Source: Tardiphaga sp051811025
Lineage (GTDB): Bacteria > Pseudomonadota > Alphaproteobacteria > Rhizobiales > Xanthobacteraceae
Assembly: GCF_051811025.1 (NCBI RefSeq)
Contig: NZ_JBPWQE010000001.1
Location: 3,038,001-3,102,000 of the forward strand
Reading direction: 5' to 3'
DNA length: 64,000 bases
In this document: positions 55,334-64,000 of the stretch, piece by piece
How the letters are laid out: every line of letters starts with the position of its first letter
Numbering within the stretch: the stretch's first letter is position 1
The notes under the pieces: generated by a model
Seen by the model: only the letters and a program-made list of their open reading frames with translations
The model's database searches: none
Told to the model about the DNA's origin: nothing
Made by a program: the position numbers and the translations under genes

Positions 55334-56290
55334 CTAACCCGCTGCGCTCGACTGCGGCGCGATGTTCGCGCGTTTGTCGTAGCGCGCGACGCGCGAGAGG
55401 AGATAATCCACCTCCGCCTTCGCCTGCGCCGTGATCGCCACACCCGGCTTGCGCTGCGCACTCGATGCAATGACGCCGCGCTTCTGCAGCACATATTTGC
55501 GGACCGCGAGGCCGATGCCGAGCTGCTGCTCGTAGCGGATCAGCGGAAGATGCGCGTCGAACAGGTCATGCGCCTTGTCGCGCTCGCCCTTCTTCTGGAG
55601 ATTGACGACGTCGATCAGCAGTTCAGGGAAGGCATACCCCGTCATCGCGCCATCAGCGCCGCGTTCCATTTCGAAATCCAGGAACACGCCGCCATTGCCG
55701 GTGAGAATCGACGTTTCGCGCAAGCTGCCGTCCTTCTGGAAGTTGCGCAGCGCGGTGATCTTCTCCAGACCCGGCCAGTCCTCGTGCTTGAGCATCACGC
55801 AGGACTTGGAGTCCATGATGATCTTGCGGATCACGGCGGGGGTCATCACGACGGTGAGGGTCAGCGGATAATCCTGCAGCACCCACGGCACGTCGTCGCC
55901 GATGGCTTCGACCGCGCCCTTGAAATAGTTGGTGATCTGGTCGTCGGTGCGCAGATGAGGCGGCGGGGCGATCATGACGCCGGCAGCGCCGGCATCCATC
56001 GACTTCAGCGCCAGCGAACGCATGGCGGCGAAACCGGGGGCGGAAACGCCGACGATGATCTGCATCTTGTCGCCGGCGCGCTTGATGAAGCGGGTGGCCA
56101 CAGCCTCGGACTCGGCGCCCTCCAGCTTCGGCGCCTCGCCCATGATGCCGAGCACGGTCACGCCGTTGCAGCCGACCTCCGCATAGAAGTCCGTCAGGCC
56201 GTCGATCGATTTGTCGTCGATGCGGCCGTCGTCGAGGAACGGGGTCGGTGCGATGGCAAAGGTGCCGGCGGCTTTGGCGGTCAGTTTCAT
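55334..56290 (-). CDS. dihydrodipicolinate synthase (DapA) family lyase
   Basis: A 318-residue TIM-barrel class I aldolase-type enzyme. The Schiff-base lysine lies in CVMLKHEDWPG, LGIMGEAPKLEGAESEAV holds the first active loop, and VPWVLQDYPLTL carries the conserved Tyr. The N-terminus GTFAIAPTPFLDDGRIDD fits DapA family members. A housekeeping dapA usually has neighbours such as smpB, absent here, so it may cleave another 2-keto acid. Of two adjacent ATGs I use 56290 for spacing to GAGGC. Confidence 0.87.
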   Translation of the reverse strand: MKLTAKAAGTFAIAPTPFLDDGRIDDKSIDGLTDFYAEVGCNGVTVLGIMGEAPKLEGAESEAVATRFIKRAGDKMQIIVGVSAPGFAAMRSLALKSMDAGAAGVMIAPPPHLRTDDQITNYFKGAVEAIGDDVPWVLQDYPLTLTVVMTPAVIRKIIMDSKSCVMLKHEDWPGLEKITALRNFQKDGSLRETSILTGNGGVFLDFEMERGADGAMTGYAFPELLIDVVNLQKKGERDKAHDLFDAHLPLIRYEQQLGIGLAVRKYVLQKRGVIASSAQRKPGVAITAQAKAEVDYLLSRVARYDKRANIAPQSSAAG

Positions 56291-56369
56291 CATGAGCCTC
56301 TGTGAATGGATGCCGGCATTCTACCGGGAAATATCGGGTCTGTCCGCCCGAACCGGGCCCAACTGCCCC

Positions 56370-57248
56370 TCAAAAACGCCGTGCCCCGTGCTGGCTTGCC
56401 TCGTCCGAGAAGAAGATCTCGCCGGCATGGGTCACCACGTCCTGCGCACTCCAGCCGTCATGGGGCGGCTTCCAGCCTTCCATTTCCATCATCTTCATCT
56501 CGCGGACGCCGCGCGGGCCGGACACGCCGAGAACCTTGCCGGTCTGGCTGCCGGAGAGATCGCTGACCATGTAGAGCACCGCCGGCGCGATACCGTCCGG
56601 TCCCAGCGCCGCGCCAGGATTTTCGATATAGCGCGGCAGGTCCGCGGTCATGCGGGTCAGCGCGCCCGGCGCCAGCGTCCAGACGCGGATATTGTATTTG
56701 CGGCCCTCGATGGCCAGCACATTGGACAGGCCCCAGATGCCGCCTTTGGCCGCGCCGTAGTTGCTCTGGCCGAAATTGCCGATCAGGCCGGAGGTCGAGG
56801 ACGTGTTGACGATGACGCCGCCGCCGTTTTCCTTCATCCATTTGAAGACCGGTTGCGTGACGCAGAACGTGCCTTTGAGATGCACCTTCATCACCTTGTC
56901 CCACGCCGCTTCGGACGCCTTGGCGAAGGTCTGGTCCAGAAGAATGCCCGCATTGTTGACGAGGATGTCGACCTTGCCGAACGCCTTGATGGCATCGTCG
57001 AACACCGACTGGCCGCCTGATATGGTCGAGATGTCGGAACCGTTGGCGACGGCCTTGCCGCCCTCTTTCTTGATGGCGTCGACGACCTGCTGCGCCATGG
57101 AGAGATCGGAACCGGAGCCATCGCGTGGGCCGCCGAGATCGTTGACCACGACGGATGCGCCCTCGCGCGCGAACAGCTTTGCGTAGGCTTCACCGAGGCC
57201 GCCACCGGCGCCGGTGATGATGGCAACCTTGCCGTCGAGAAGACCCAT
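56370..57248 (-). CDS. short-chain dehydrogenase, MFE-2-like, second copy
   Basis: A 292-residue NAD(P) enzyme like the one at 12542-13459. It has TGAGGGLGEAYAKLF, NDLGGPRDGSGSDLS typical of the MFE-2 group, NNAG, the catalytic Ser in VNTSSTSGLIG and YGAAKGG with Tyr and Lys. A C-terminal tail SDEASQHGARRF is distinctive. Start at 57248 follows GGGAGCG. It lies downstream of the double hot-dog hydratase, separated by a palindromic repeat. Confidence 0.9.
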   Translation of the reverse strand: MGLLDGKVAIITGAGGGLGEAYAKLFAREGASVVVNDLGGPRDGSGSDLSMAQQVVDAIKKEGGKAVANGSDISTISGGQSVFDDAIKAFGKVDILVNNAGILLDQTFAKASEAAWDKVMKVHLKGTFCVTQPVFKWMKENGGGVIVNTSSTSGLIGNFGQSNYGAAKGGIWGLSNVLAIEGRKYNIRVWTLAPGALTRMTADLPRYIENPGAALGPDGIAPAVLYMVSDLSGSQTGKVLGVSGPRGVREMKMMEMEGWKPPHDGWSAQDVVTHAGEIFFSDEASQHGARRF

Positions 57249-57293
57249 GGCACGCTCCCTGCATTTTTATGATTTTGTTTTTTGTTTTGCTCC

Positions 57294-57374
57294 GTCATGG
57301 CCGGGCTTGACCCGGCCATCCACGTCTTACGTTTCGACCAAGACGTGGATGCCCGGCACAAGGCCGGGCATGAC
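57294..57374. repeat. palindromic intergenic repeat
   Basis: Inverted arms GTCATGGCCGGGCTTGACC/CGGGCATGAC and CCACGTCTT/AAGACGTGG lie between the SDR and the hydratase genes. It belongs to the same broad class as the other palindromes listed. Confidence 0.8.
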
Positions 57375-57390
57375 GTCGAGAGGATTGAGT

Positions 57391-58251
57391 TTACGCCAGC
57401 ACCGTCTTGCCGCTCTTGATCACGGTGACGCCACGCTCTTTCACTTTCGCCTCGAACGACACTACGTTGCCGTCCTTCCACATCTCCATGGTGACAGTCT
57501 CGCCCGGATAAACCGGCGACGAGAAGCGCACCGCATGCTGCTTGAACGCGGAGGGATCGTAGTCGGCATAGGTCTGCAGCACGCCCCGGCAGGTAATGCC
57601 ATAGGTGCACATGCCGTGCAGGATCGGACGCGGGAAGCCGGCGCGTTTGGCGAATTCGGGATCCGAATGCAGCGGGTTGCGATCGCCGCACAGGCGATAG
57701 ATCAGCGCCTGATCGGGCCGCGTGGTGATGTCGACGGTGCGGTCCGGCGCGCGCTTCGGCATAGCATGCGGCTCGGGCTGGCCTTCGGACTTGCCGCCGA
57801 AGCCGCCATCGCCGCGCGCGAAACGCGACGCCACCAGGGTCGCGAGCGCCTCGCCGGCTTCATCGCGCAGGATCGTCTGATGCAGGATCACCGCGCCCTT
57901 GTCGGCGCCCTTGTCGAACACACCAAGCACGCTGCTATCGGCGGTGATCTTGGCCGCAACCGGCAGCGGCTTGTGGAATGTGATGTCGCGCTCGCCATCG
58001 ACCACGAGCAGCTTGTTGAGACCCATCTCGCCCGGGCCGGAGCCCCATGCGGCAACCGATGCATAGGTCGGCACGACTTTCAGCGGACGCGGCGTATAGG
58101 TGCCTTCGTTGACGAAAGCGAGTTCACGCTCGTCCATCGGATCGGCGCCCATGCCGATGCCATAGGCGTAGAGCATCACTTCGCGATCGGTCCAGGCATA
58201 TTTCTGGCCGATGTTCTTCATCGCCATCAGGGCTTCGTAGTTGATGGGCAT
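57391..58251 (-). CDS. double hot-dog MaoC-type enoyl-CoA hydratase 2
   Basis: A 286-residue fusion of two hot-dog domains as in peroxisomal hydratase 2. The second half holds the active loop CGDRNPLHSDPEFAKRAGF with Asp and His, followed by PRPILHGMCTYG. The N-terminal half binds the acyl chain. It produces (3R)-hydroxyacyl-CoA, the substrate of the SDR just downstream. Start at 58251 follows GGGAG. It is upstream of the SDR and downstream of the DUF35-thiolase pair on the same strand. Confidence 0.92.
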   Translation of the reverse strand: MPINYEALMAMKNIGQKYAWTDREVMLYAYGIGMGADPMDERELAFVNEGTYTPRPLKVVPTYASVAAWGSGPGEMGLNKLLVVDGERDITFHKPLPVAAKITADSSVLGVFDKGADKGAVILHQTILRDEAGEALATLVASRFARGDGGFGGKSEGQPEPHAMPKRAPDRTVDITTRPDQALIYRLCGDRNPLHSDPEFAKRAGFPRPILHGMCTYGITCRGVLQTYADYDPSAFKQHAVRFSSPVYPGETVTMEMWKDGNVVSFEAKVKERGVTVIKSGKTVLA

Positions 58252-58295
58252 TCGGTCGCTCCCGATTTTCTTGTTTGTTGCTGTTTCTCTCTCAC

Positions 58296-58402
58296 TGTCA
58301 TCGCCCGGCAGCGCGAAGCGAGCTTCGCTAGATGACCGGGCGATCCAGTATACACAGGCCTTTCGGCGTTTACTGGATCACCCGCTTTCGCGGGTGATGA
58401 CA
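58296..58402. repeat. palindromic intergenic repeat
   Basis: Ends TGTCATCGCCCGG and CGGGTGATGACA, inner arms ACCGGGCGATCCAGTA/TACTGGATCACCCG, lying between the hydratase and the DUF35 gene. Confidence 0.82.
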
Positions 58403-58417
58403 GCCTGTGTGCGTTGC

Positions 58418-58807
58418 TTATGCCGGCGTGAAGAACGGCAGCGGTGCGCCGTCGGTCGGCTTCCACACCAGCTTCACCTTCTGGCCGATCTTCAGACTGC
58501 CCGGATCGCAGTCGACGATGTTGGTCTGTACCGAGGGGCCTTCCTTCAACGTCACATAGGCGATCACGTAAGGGCCGGTCGCCGATTTGCGCATGTGGCT
58601 GTAGGTGTAGATCTCGCCCTCGCCCGAGCTCTGTTCCCACTCGGTCTTGTCGGAGAAACAGAACGGGCAGATCGCGCGCGGGAAGAAGTGCGCTTCGCCG
58701 CAGGTCGTGCAGCGCTTGATCATGAACTTGCCGTCCTTGGCCGCATCCCAGAACGGCTGCGATTCAGGATTGCCGGCCGGCGTCGGATACTTCTTGGCTT
58801 CAGTCAT
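58418..58807 (-). CDS. DUF35 OB-fold, zinc-ribbon thiolase partner
   Basis: A 129-residue protein with a zinc ribbon CTTCGEAHFFPRAICPFC and an OB-fold tail. Such proteins bind SCP-x-type thiolases or Ltp2-type aldolases and are needed for their stability or activity. The start overlaps the thiolase stop by one base (TAATG), so the two are coupled and probably form a complex. Confidence 0.9.
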   Translation of the reverse strand: MTEAKKYPTPAGNPESQPFWDAAKDGKFMIKRCTTCGEAHFFPRAICPFCFSDKTEWEQSSGEGEIYTYSHMRKSATGPYVIAYVTLKEGPSVQTNIVDCDPGSLKIGQKVKLVWKPTDGAPLPFFTPA

Positions 58808-59955
58808 TACACGCGCTCCAGAATAGCGGTCGATGCGGCGTGACGTACGCCGAGCAGGCCTCCGGTGCCGTGCGCGATCGCCAGATCGCAATTCGGCACC
58901 TGCACCTTGGGATGGGCTTCGCCGCGCAGCTGGCGCACGGCTTCGAGAATCTTGGTCATGCCGCCGCGATTGACGGGATGATTGCTGCAGAGGCCGCCGC
59001 CATCGGTGTTGAACGGCAGCTTGCCGACGCCCGAGATCAGGTTGCCGTCGGACACGAACTTGCCGCCGTCGCCCTTCTTGCAGAAGCCGAGGTCTTCGAG
59101 CTGCATCAGAACCGTGATGGTGAAGCTGTCATAGATGGACGCATACTTCATGTCCTGCGGCGTCACGCCCGCTTCCTCGAAAGCGCGCGGACCGGACCAC
59201 ACGCCGGCCGAGTAAGTGAGGTCGAGATCTTTGCCGCCGCGCGGACCCTTCATCGCTTCGCCGTGACCGATCAGGCGCACCAGCGGCTTCTTCAGGCTCT
59301 TGGCGATTTCCGGCGTGGTGACGATCATCGCGCCGCCGCCGTCACTGACGACGCAGCAATCCATGCGGTGGAGCGGATCGGAGATCATCGGCGAGTTCAG
59401 CACGTCCTCGACGGTGACGACGTCCTTAAGCATCGCATGCGGGTTGTATTGCGCGTGGTGCGAGGCCGCGACCTTGATCCAGGCGAGTTGTTCGCTGGTC
59501 GTCCCGTAGTCGTGCATGTGACGCATGGCACACATGCCATAGGCATTGTGCGTGGTGGCGCCGTAAGCGGTTTCGAAATCGGCTTCGGCGCCCTGCAGAC
59601 GCGGCGGCATCACGCCGGTGCGCGGCTTGCCGGCCAGTGTGACGAGTGCGATCGAGCACTTGCCTGCGGCGATCGCCTGCGCGGCATGGCCGAGATGGAT
59701 GATGTAGGAGCAGCCGCCGGTCTCGGTGGAGTCGACGTGACGCGGTTTGAGGCCGAGATAATCGACCATCGGCCACAGGCCTCCTTGCGCATCGCCGGCG
59801 CAGAAATAGCCGTCGACATCCTTGTGCGTGAGGCCTGCATCCTCGAGCGCGCCCTTGGCGACTTCGGCATGCAACTGCGCGATGGATTTATCCGGCGCAT
59901 GCCGGGTCGGGTGTTCGTAGATGCCGGCGATATATGCCTTGCCCTTGATGCTCAA
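58807..59955 (-). CDS. SCP-x/Ltp2-like thiolase superfamily protein
   Basis: A 382-residue thiolase-fold enzyme of the lipid-transfer group, TTG start behind CGGAGAGACG. It has GYFCAGDAQGGLWPM, TETGGCSYIIHLGHAAQA with a Cys near the nucleophile position, and GLCSNHPVNRGGMT with the conserved His. The Cys points to real thiolysis rather than the retro-aldol reaction of Ltp2 (inference). It is coupled to the DUF35 gene and, with the downstream hydratase and SDR, completes a beta-oxidation cycle. Confidence 0.9.
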   Translation of the reverse strand: MSIKGKAYIAGIYEHPTRHAPDKSIAQLHAEVAKGALEDAGLTHKDVDGYFCAGDAQGGLWPMVDYLGLKPRHVDSTETGGCSYIIHLGHAAQAIAAGKCSIALVTLAGKPRTGVMPPRLQGAEADFETAYGATTHNAYGMCAMRHMHDYGTTSEQLAWIKVAASHHAQYNPHAMLKDVVTVEDVLNSPMISDPLHRMDCCVVSDGGGAMIVTTPEIAKSLKKPLVRLIGHGEAMKGPRGGKDLDLTYSAGVWSGPRAFEEAGVTPQDMKYASIYDSFTITVLMQLEDLGFCKKGDGGKFVSDGNLISGVGKLPFNTDGGGLCSNHPVNRGGMTKILEAVRQLRGEAHPKVQVPNCDLAIAHGTGGLLGVRHAASTAILERV

Positions 59956-60228
59956 ACGTCTCTCCGATTGGTGTTTCGTCCCAGTTCAGTTTTTTGTGAC
60001 CTTTCACGGCAGCCTTGGCAAGCGACAACATTTCACGCTGCGGACGTGAATTTCACAGAGCGGAATGGTCGCAACGCAGCCCAGGAGTTTTTCGCTGGTG
60101 ATTTAGCTGTTTACCAATCTGGTCAGCGAGCTCTCACAAAAGCGGAGGTCTGGATTTCCGGAAGCGGTGGGCTGGTCGTACCGGTGATTGCGCGCGCTAC
60201 CCGCAAACCGCGACGTCCGCTGCAGATT

Positions 60229-60820
60229 CAACTGTCAAACAGCCACTGCTCTTCAGACATGCGTCATCACCCCTATTGTTTGCGGCGCGGGGGCGCCGTC
60301 GTGTTTCGCATTCCCGCCCTCCTGTGAGAGGGCGTGCGGAACGCCGGGTGCCCGTTGCACCCTTGGGCCTGATGCGAATGCGGTCTTCCGCAATTGTGAG
60401 TGCATCAGGACTTTCGGAGGCGCCGAGCGATTGCCCAGCGTTCCGCCTGCGGTGTTTTTTCGGTTGCTTGCACTTTGCCTCAGCGAACGATCCGATCACC
60501 GAATTAAAGTCCCAAGGCGATGGGAAGGGAGCCTCAAGCGAATAGGCCGGACACGTTTTGACTTTGGTCGTCCGTCACACTGTCCAGAGAGTCTTTCCAT
60601 CCCAAGGTCGGCCGTCTCCTTGCCAGTGGCAGTGCTGGCGCAGATCCGTCCTGCCCGAAGACAGACGTCCCCCCTAAACCGCGTAACGCCGCATCTCCGG
60701 CGTCCACCGCATCCCACCCCGCGAACGTGACGATCGCGATCGCCCCTCTCGGTGGGGCAGGACGAAGGGGAATATAAACCTTATAGGTGTATTGTCAACA
60801 AGAGATAGGAAAAAATGTTT
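60229..60820 (-). repeat. long dispersed repeat, copy B (592 bp)
   Basis: The inverted partner of the block at 6145-6735, with matching ends and only scattered substitutions and small indels. It lies between the thiolase gene and the palindromic element at 60836. The bases from 59956 to 60228 show no gene that I can support. Confidence 0.9.
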
Positions 60821-60835
60821 GAGGCATTCTCAACT

Positions 60836-60957
60836 GTCGTCCCCGCGCAGGCGGGGACCCATACACGCCGGAGATATGATGAGAGCGCAGACGCGGTGCC
60901 TCTGCCACTCTAATTTCTTCATCGGAGGTTATGGGTCCCCGCCTGCGCGGGGACGAC
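60836..60957. repeat. palindromic intergenic repeat with long stem
   Basis: The arms GTCGTCCCCGCGCAGGCGGG and CCCGCCTGCGCGGGGACGAC are perfect complements separated by about 70 bases, each extended by GACCCATA/TATGGGTC. It is a frequent type in this family of bacteria and directly follows repeat copy B. Confidence 0.85.
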
Positions 60958-60997
60958 ATGTGAGTGCGTGGCAAGCCACCCGCCTCATTCTCCCGCC

Positions 60998-61435
60998 CTA
61001 CAGCAGCCCCAGTTCCCGCAGCTCGCGCCGCATCGGCTCCGGCATCGCTTCGATACTCGCGGCGGCCTTGCCGAGATCCGGCGGGGCGTCCTTGTCGGTG
61101 AGGTAGCGCCAGCCCTGGAACGGACGCAGCGGACGCGGCGCGACGGTGACGGGTTTCGGCTGCATCACCAGACGGCAGCGGTTGATACCGTCGCTGTCGC
61201 GGAACGGTTCGATGGCCAAAATCTTTTCGCGCAATGCGATCTCGCCCTTGATCACCCAGTAGAGCGAACCGCCGTCGAGCAGTTCGACATCGCGCTTCGG
61301 CAGCATGCGGGTGATGTGGATGTGATGCTGGGGTGCACCGCGCGCTTTTGCTGCGCGCATCCGTTCAGAGAGATAGCTCTTGAAATCCGCGATGGATTCG
61401 CAGCCGACGGCGAGCTTGATGAGATGCAGGGGCAT
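60998..61435 (-). CDS. DUF1489 family protein
   Basis: A 145-residue alphaproteobacterial protein of unknown function. Family marks are LIKLAVGCESIADFKSYL, the segment HITRMLPKRDVELLDGGSLY then WVIKGEI, RLVMQPKPVTVAPRPLRPFQ and GWRYL. It is usually a single gene. Nothing in its neighbours points to a role. Confidence 0.92.
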   Translation of the reverse strand: MPLHLIKLAVGCESIADFKSYLSERMRAAKARGAPQHHIHITRMLPKRDVELLDGGSLYWVIKGEIALREKILAIEPFRDSDGINRCRLVMQPKPVTVAPRPLRPFQGWRYLTDKDAPPDLGKAAASIEAMPEPMRRELRELGLL

Positions 61436-61485
61436 GGGTCAGAAATCGGCAGTGCGACACGGTTTTACAAGGCGTTATCCACCGC

Positions 61486-62448
61486 TCAGTTATCGGCCGG
61501 CGGGGCCTCCGGTGCAAGCTGCACGGGCGCTACGGTGGCAGGCGCCTGTGGACGAGCGGCGGTCTTCGGTACGGGTTGCTTCTTCGCGGCAGCAGATGGC
61601 GGCGTTGCCGTCGCGGCGCGCGGCGCAGGTGCCTGCGCATTGGCGGCGGCCGGCGGCGTCTTCGGCGCGGGCGCAGGTGTTTCGGTCATGATCGAGATGG
61701 GCGGGATCGAGGACGAGGACGGGAAATCCGCCGTGGTCGGCTTGCCGGTCGGAACCGACGCCGGCAATCCGGCCAACGCACCCGTCGCAGCGGCTGCAGC
61801 CGCAGGCGGCGCGTTCCAGCCGGGCGCATAGCGCGTCACGAGACCCGCATAGGTCCGCTCTTCCATATTCGCGGCAATCCGCTTGTGATCGGTCAGCGCG
61901 GCATAGGCAGCGCAGCTCTCCGGCATGCAGCGATCGCGCGACTGCAACACATAGGCAATCAGGCCGTAGCGATCACGCTCGATCGCGCGGCGCAGTCCCG
62001 CCAGGTCAGGCGTCATGGATTTATTCGCTGCGGCGACATCGCCATGGGCGATCAAGCGGTTGATCTGCGCAGCCGAGGCGGACACGGCAGCCGCCACCGA
62101 ATCCGCGGAGCCGAACAGCACCTTCTCGCAACCCGCGAGCACCATGTCGCCGGCGAGATCGTCGAGGCAGGACAGTGCCGGCAGCGAGGTATTCACCTGA
62201 GGCATTGAGGCGACGTGCGATGCCTCCTGCCCCGCGGTTTCGGATTTGCGCAGCGTCGCTGCAGCAGCGACGCCGATCGCCAGCAGCGTGATCACGGTCA
62301 GCGCGCCATTGGCGACGGACTTCTCGGCGCGCAGCAACGTCGCCAGTACGATCAGGGCGAAGAAGACGGAGGCAGCCAGCGCGAGCCACATCGGAAGCGT
62401 CGGCGCGCGCCAGATTTGATCGAGCGAATTCGCCCATACCCCGTTCAT
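61486..62448 (-). CDS. membrane protein with Pro/Ala-rich periplasmic tail
   Basis: A 320-residue protein. Two membrane helices lie near residues 17-38 and 48-65. A Cys-containing domain (SLPALSCLDDLAGDMVLAGC, then QSRDRCMPESCAAYAALTD) follows, and about 110 C-terminal residues are Pro, Ala and Lys-rich. The Cys pairs suggest disulfides outside the cytoplasm. Seen in related genomes; no function known. Confidence 0.72.
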   Translation of the reverse strand: MNGVWANSLDQIWRAPTLPMWLALAASVFFALIVLATLLRAEKSVANGALTVITLLAIGVAAAATLRKSETAGQEASHVASMPQVNTSLPALSCLDDLAGDMVLAGCEKVLFGSADSVAAAVSASAAQINRLIAHGDVAAANKSMTPDLAGLRRAIERDRYGLIAYVLQSRDRCMPESCAAYAALTDHKRIAANMEERTYAGLVTRYAPGWNAPPAAAAAATGALAGLPASVPTGKPTTADFPSSSSIPPISIMTETPAPAPKTPPAAANAQAPAPRAATATPPSAAAKKQPVPKTAARPQAPATVAPVQLAPEAPPADN

Positions 62449-62608
62449 CGAGTCGTCCCCGCAGATGTGGAAGCCATACTTCCGAAGAAAGTGCTTCCAA
62501 AGAAAGTCGGGCTGCCATGAACCCGCAATATGCGGTTGTTATGGCACGGCCCCGGTCATGACGAAATCGTGGCGGCGCGAACCGGGACCCGTTCCGACCG
62601 AAAACGCT

Positions 62609-63265
62609 TCAGTCGTCCTCGAAGCGCGGGATGACGATGGTTTCGGCGAGGCCCTCGTCGGTCCATTGCCGGAACGCCGGCAGCGCCTGCATCGTATCCA
62701 TATACGCGCGCGCCTCCGGCGTGGCATCGATGTCGTAGGTCAGGAACCGGTGCACCACCGGCGCATACATGGCATCCGCACCGCTGAAGGCACCGAACAG
62801 ATACGGTCCATACTTGCCGTAACGCGCGCGGCAATCGGCCCAGATCTGCTGAATGCGCCGGATATTGGCCTTGGCATCGTCGGACAGCGCCTTCGCCCGG
62901 ACCGGCCGGTGCAGATTCATACCGCATTCGTTGCGCAGCGGCATGAAGCCGGAATGCATCTCGGCGGACACCGAACGCGCATGGGCGCGCGCGGCCCGGT
63001 CTTCCGGCCACAGCTTTGCATCCGGAAAGCGCTCGGCAGCATATTCGATGATCGCCAGCGAATCCCACACCGTGATCTCGCCATCAACCAGCGCCGGCAC
63101 CTTGCCGGACGGGGTCACATCGAGAATGCGCTGCTTGTCGGCGGCATCCGTGTACAGCGGTACAAACACCTCCGCGAAGGGGATGCCGGCAGCCTTCAGC
63201 GCAACCCATGGCCGCATCGACCACGACGAATAATTCTTGTTACCGATCACCAGCGTCAGCGACAT
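62609..63265 (-). CDS. glutathione S-transferase family protein
   Basis: A 218-residue thioredoxin-fold GST. NKNYSSWSMRPWVALKAAGI gives the N-terminal Ser-type active site, PSGKVPALVDGEITVWDSLA the glutathione-binding cis-Pro and Asp-Ser, and AEMHSGFMPLRNECGMN starts the helical domain. The start at 63265 follows AAGGAG. It is probably a detoxification or isomerase-type GST; substrate unknown. Confidence 0.92.
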   Translation of the reverse strand: MSLTLVIGNKNYSSWSMRPWVALKAAGIPFAEVFVPLYTDAADKQRILDVTPSGKVPALVDGEITVWDSLAIIEYAAERFPDAKLWPEDRAARAHARSVSAEMHSGFMPLRNECGMNLHRPVRAKALSDDAKANIRRIQQIWADCRARYGKYGPYLFGAFSGADAMYAPVVHRFLTYDIDATPEARAYMDTMQALPAFRQWTDEGLAETIVIPRFEDD

Positions 63266-63390
63266 CAACCACTCCTTGCGAGACCGGTAAATTGCCACGC
63301 ATGCGCCTCTGCAAGCAAGCCGCGTGCACAGGCTTGTTGCTGCATCACGGCATGCGTGGCAGAAGTGCCAATCGATATGATGGGTGCTGC

Positions 63391-64000
63391 ATGGTCAACT
63401 ATTCCTGGGTCGACGTCTTCGCGCTGGGCTTCTTCATCCTGGAGTGGACGACCTATGCGATCACGCTGGAGCACACCAAATACGGCCGCGACAGCCTCTC
63501 CGCGCGCATGCATGTCTATCGTGAGGTCTGGATGCGCCGCCTGATGGAGCGCGAGGCGCGCATCGTCGACACCCACATCATGACGTCGCTTCAGAACGGC
63601 ACCGCGTGGTTCGCCTCGACTACGCTGATCGCCATCGGCGGCTCGCTGGCACTGCTGCGCGCCACCAACGAAGTGATGCCGATGATGCAGAACCTGCCGT
63701 TCGGCTTCAACACCACGCCCGGCCTGTGGGAGATCAAGTGCTTCGGGCTGATTTTGATTTTCGTCTATGCGTTCTTCAAATTCGCTTGGTCGTACCGGCT
63801 GTTCAACTATGTCGCGATCCTGATCGGCGCGATGCCGCTGGCCTCGAAGCGCGACACGCCGGAGGCCGAAGCCCATGTGGTGCGCACAACGAGGATGTTC
63901 GGCGCGGCGGCCCGCCACTTCAACCGCGGGCAGCGCGCCTTCTTCTTCGCGCTCGGTTATCTCGGCTGGTTCGTCAGCCCCTGGGTGTTTCTGGTCTCGA
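63391..64000 (+). CDS. DUF599 family membrane protein, 3' end outside the window
   Basis: The reading frame from the ATG at 63391 stays open to the right edge (203 codons). It begins MVNYSWVDVFALGFFILEWT and continues with IVDTHIMTSLQNGTAWFAST, IAIGGSLALL and KFAWSYRLFNYVAILIGAMP, which match the DUF599 family of four-helix membrane proteins. The function of this family is unknown. The missing end is likely short. Confidence 0.85.
   Translation, partial: MVNYSWVDVFALGFFILEWTTYAITLEHTKYGRDSLSARMHVYREVWMRRLMEREARIVDTHIMTSLQNGTAWFASTTLIAIGGSLALLRATNEVMPMMQNLPFGFNTTPGLWEIKCFGLILIFVYAFFKFAWSYRLFNYVAILIGAMPLASKRDTPEAEAHVVRTTRMFGAAARHFNRGQRAFFFALGYLGWFVSPWVFLVS

Noticed and set aside
60836..60957. 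Possible CRISPR-like repeat
   Set aside because: There are only two arms and they are inverted rather than direct, with no regular spacers and no cas genes. It is a palindromic intergenic element.

Overview
The window is high-GC alphaproteobacterial chromosome, most like the Nitrobacteraceae (Bradyrhizobium, Rhodopseudomonas or Afipia). Clues are the plsX-fabH pair next to a DUF177 gene and a ubiquinol-cytochrome c chaperone, a BamE-like lipoprotein, DUF1489, many acyl-CoA enzymes, and several short palindromic intergenic repeats of the kind common in that family. It has no rRNA and no CRISPR array. One tRNA gene, tRNA-Arg(TCG), lies at 37826-37902. Genus assignment is inference from gene content.

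Layout. 1-4500: lipid and envelope housekeeping genes (fabH start, plsX, DUF177, cytochrome bc1 chaperone, BamE-like lipoprotein) and an orphan TctC-type binding protein. 4500-11285: small stress-type proteins, an arylamine N-acetyltransferase, a repeat nest (5966-6917), a hot-dog protein, a DUF188 protein, the ABC-F ATPase Uup and a D-threonine-aldolase-like enzyme. 11282-20548: one minus-strand block of acyl-CoA metabolism centred on valine breakdown (mmsA, isobutyryl-CoA dehydrogenase, 3-hydroxyisobutyryl-CoA hydrolase, mmsB), with an acyl-CoA ligase, a MaoC hydratase and an SDR. 20712-26332: a TetR regulator divergent from enoyl-CoA hydratase, thiolase, an MFS carrier and a FabF-type synthase. 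26334-32826: a carboxyltransferase, an IclR regulator, a biotin carrier and a TAXI-type TRAP transporter, which look like one uptake and carboxylation unit. 32862-37721: a ClpP-like exported protein, threonine deaminase, an acyltransferase-3 and an O-antigen-ligase-like protein.

37826-42240 looks like a remnant genomic island. A tRNA-Arg is followed by the C-terminal stub of a tyrosine integrase, whose stop overlaps a GIY-YIG-like gene. Three minus-strand genes of uncertain function follow, then a divergent nucleotidyl-cyclase-like gene. This stretch is visibly more A/T-rich than the rest and is the best candidate here for an undescribed, possibly defence-related, system. 42300-47650 holds lineage-type small proteins (PilZ, several hypotheticals, a GrlR-like protein), an MFS exporter, and a very short transcript at about 44820-44990. 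That transcript encodes a 14-20 residue peptide behind a ribosome-binding site that is nearly the full complement of the 16S rRNA tail.

47655-64000: a large PAS histidine kinase, a PQQ quinohemoprotein alcohol dehydrogenase, an acyl-CoA ligase, a Nudix hydrolase and a DapA-family protein. Then comes a peroxisome-like beta-oxidation module (SDR, double hot-dog hydratase, DUF35 protein, thiolase), a second repeat nest, DUF1489, a Pro/Ala-rich membrane protein, a glutathione transferase and a truncated DUF599 gene.

The most striking non-coding feature is a repeat of about 592 bp present as two inverted copies (6145-6735 and 60229-60820). The copies are highly similar and bracket almost the whole window.
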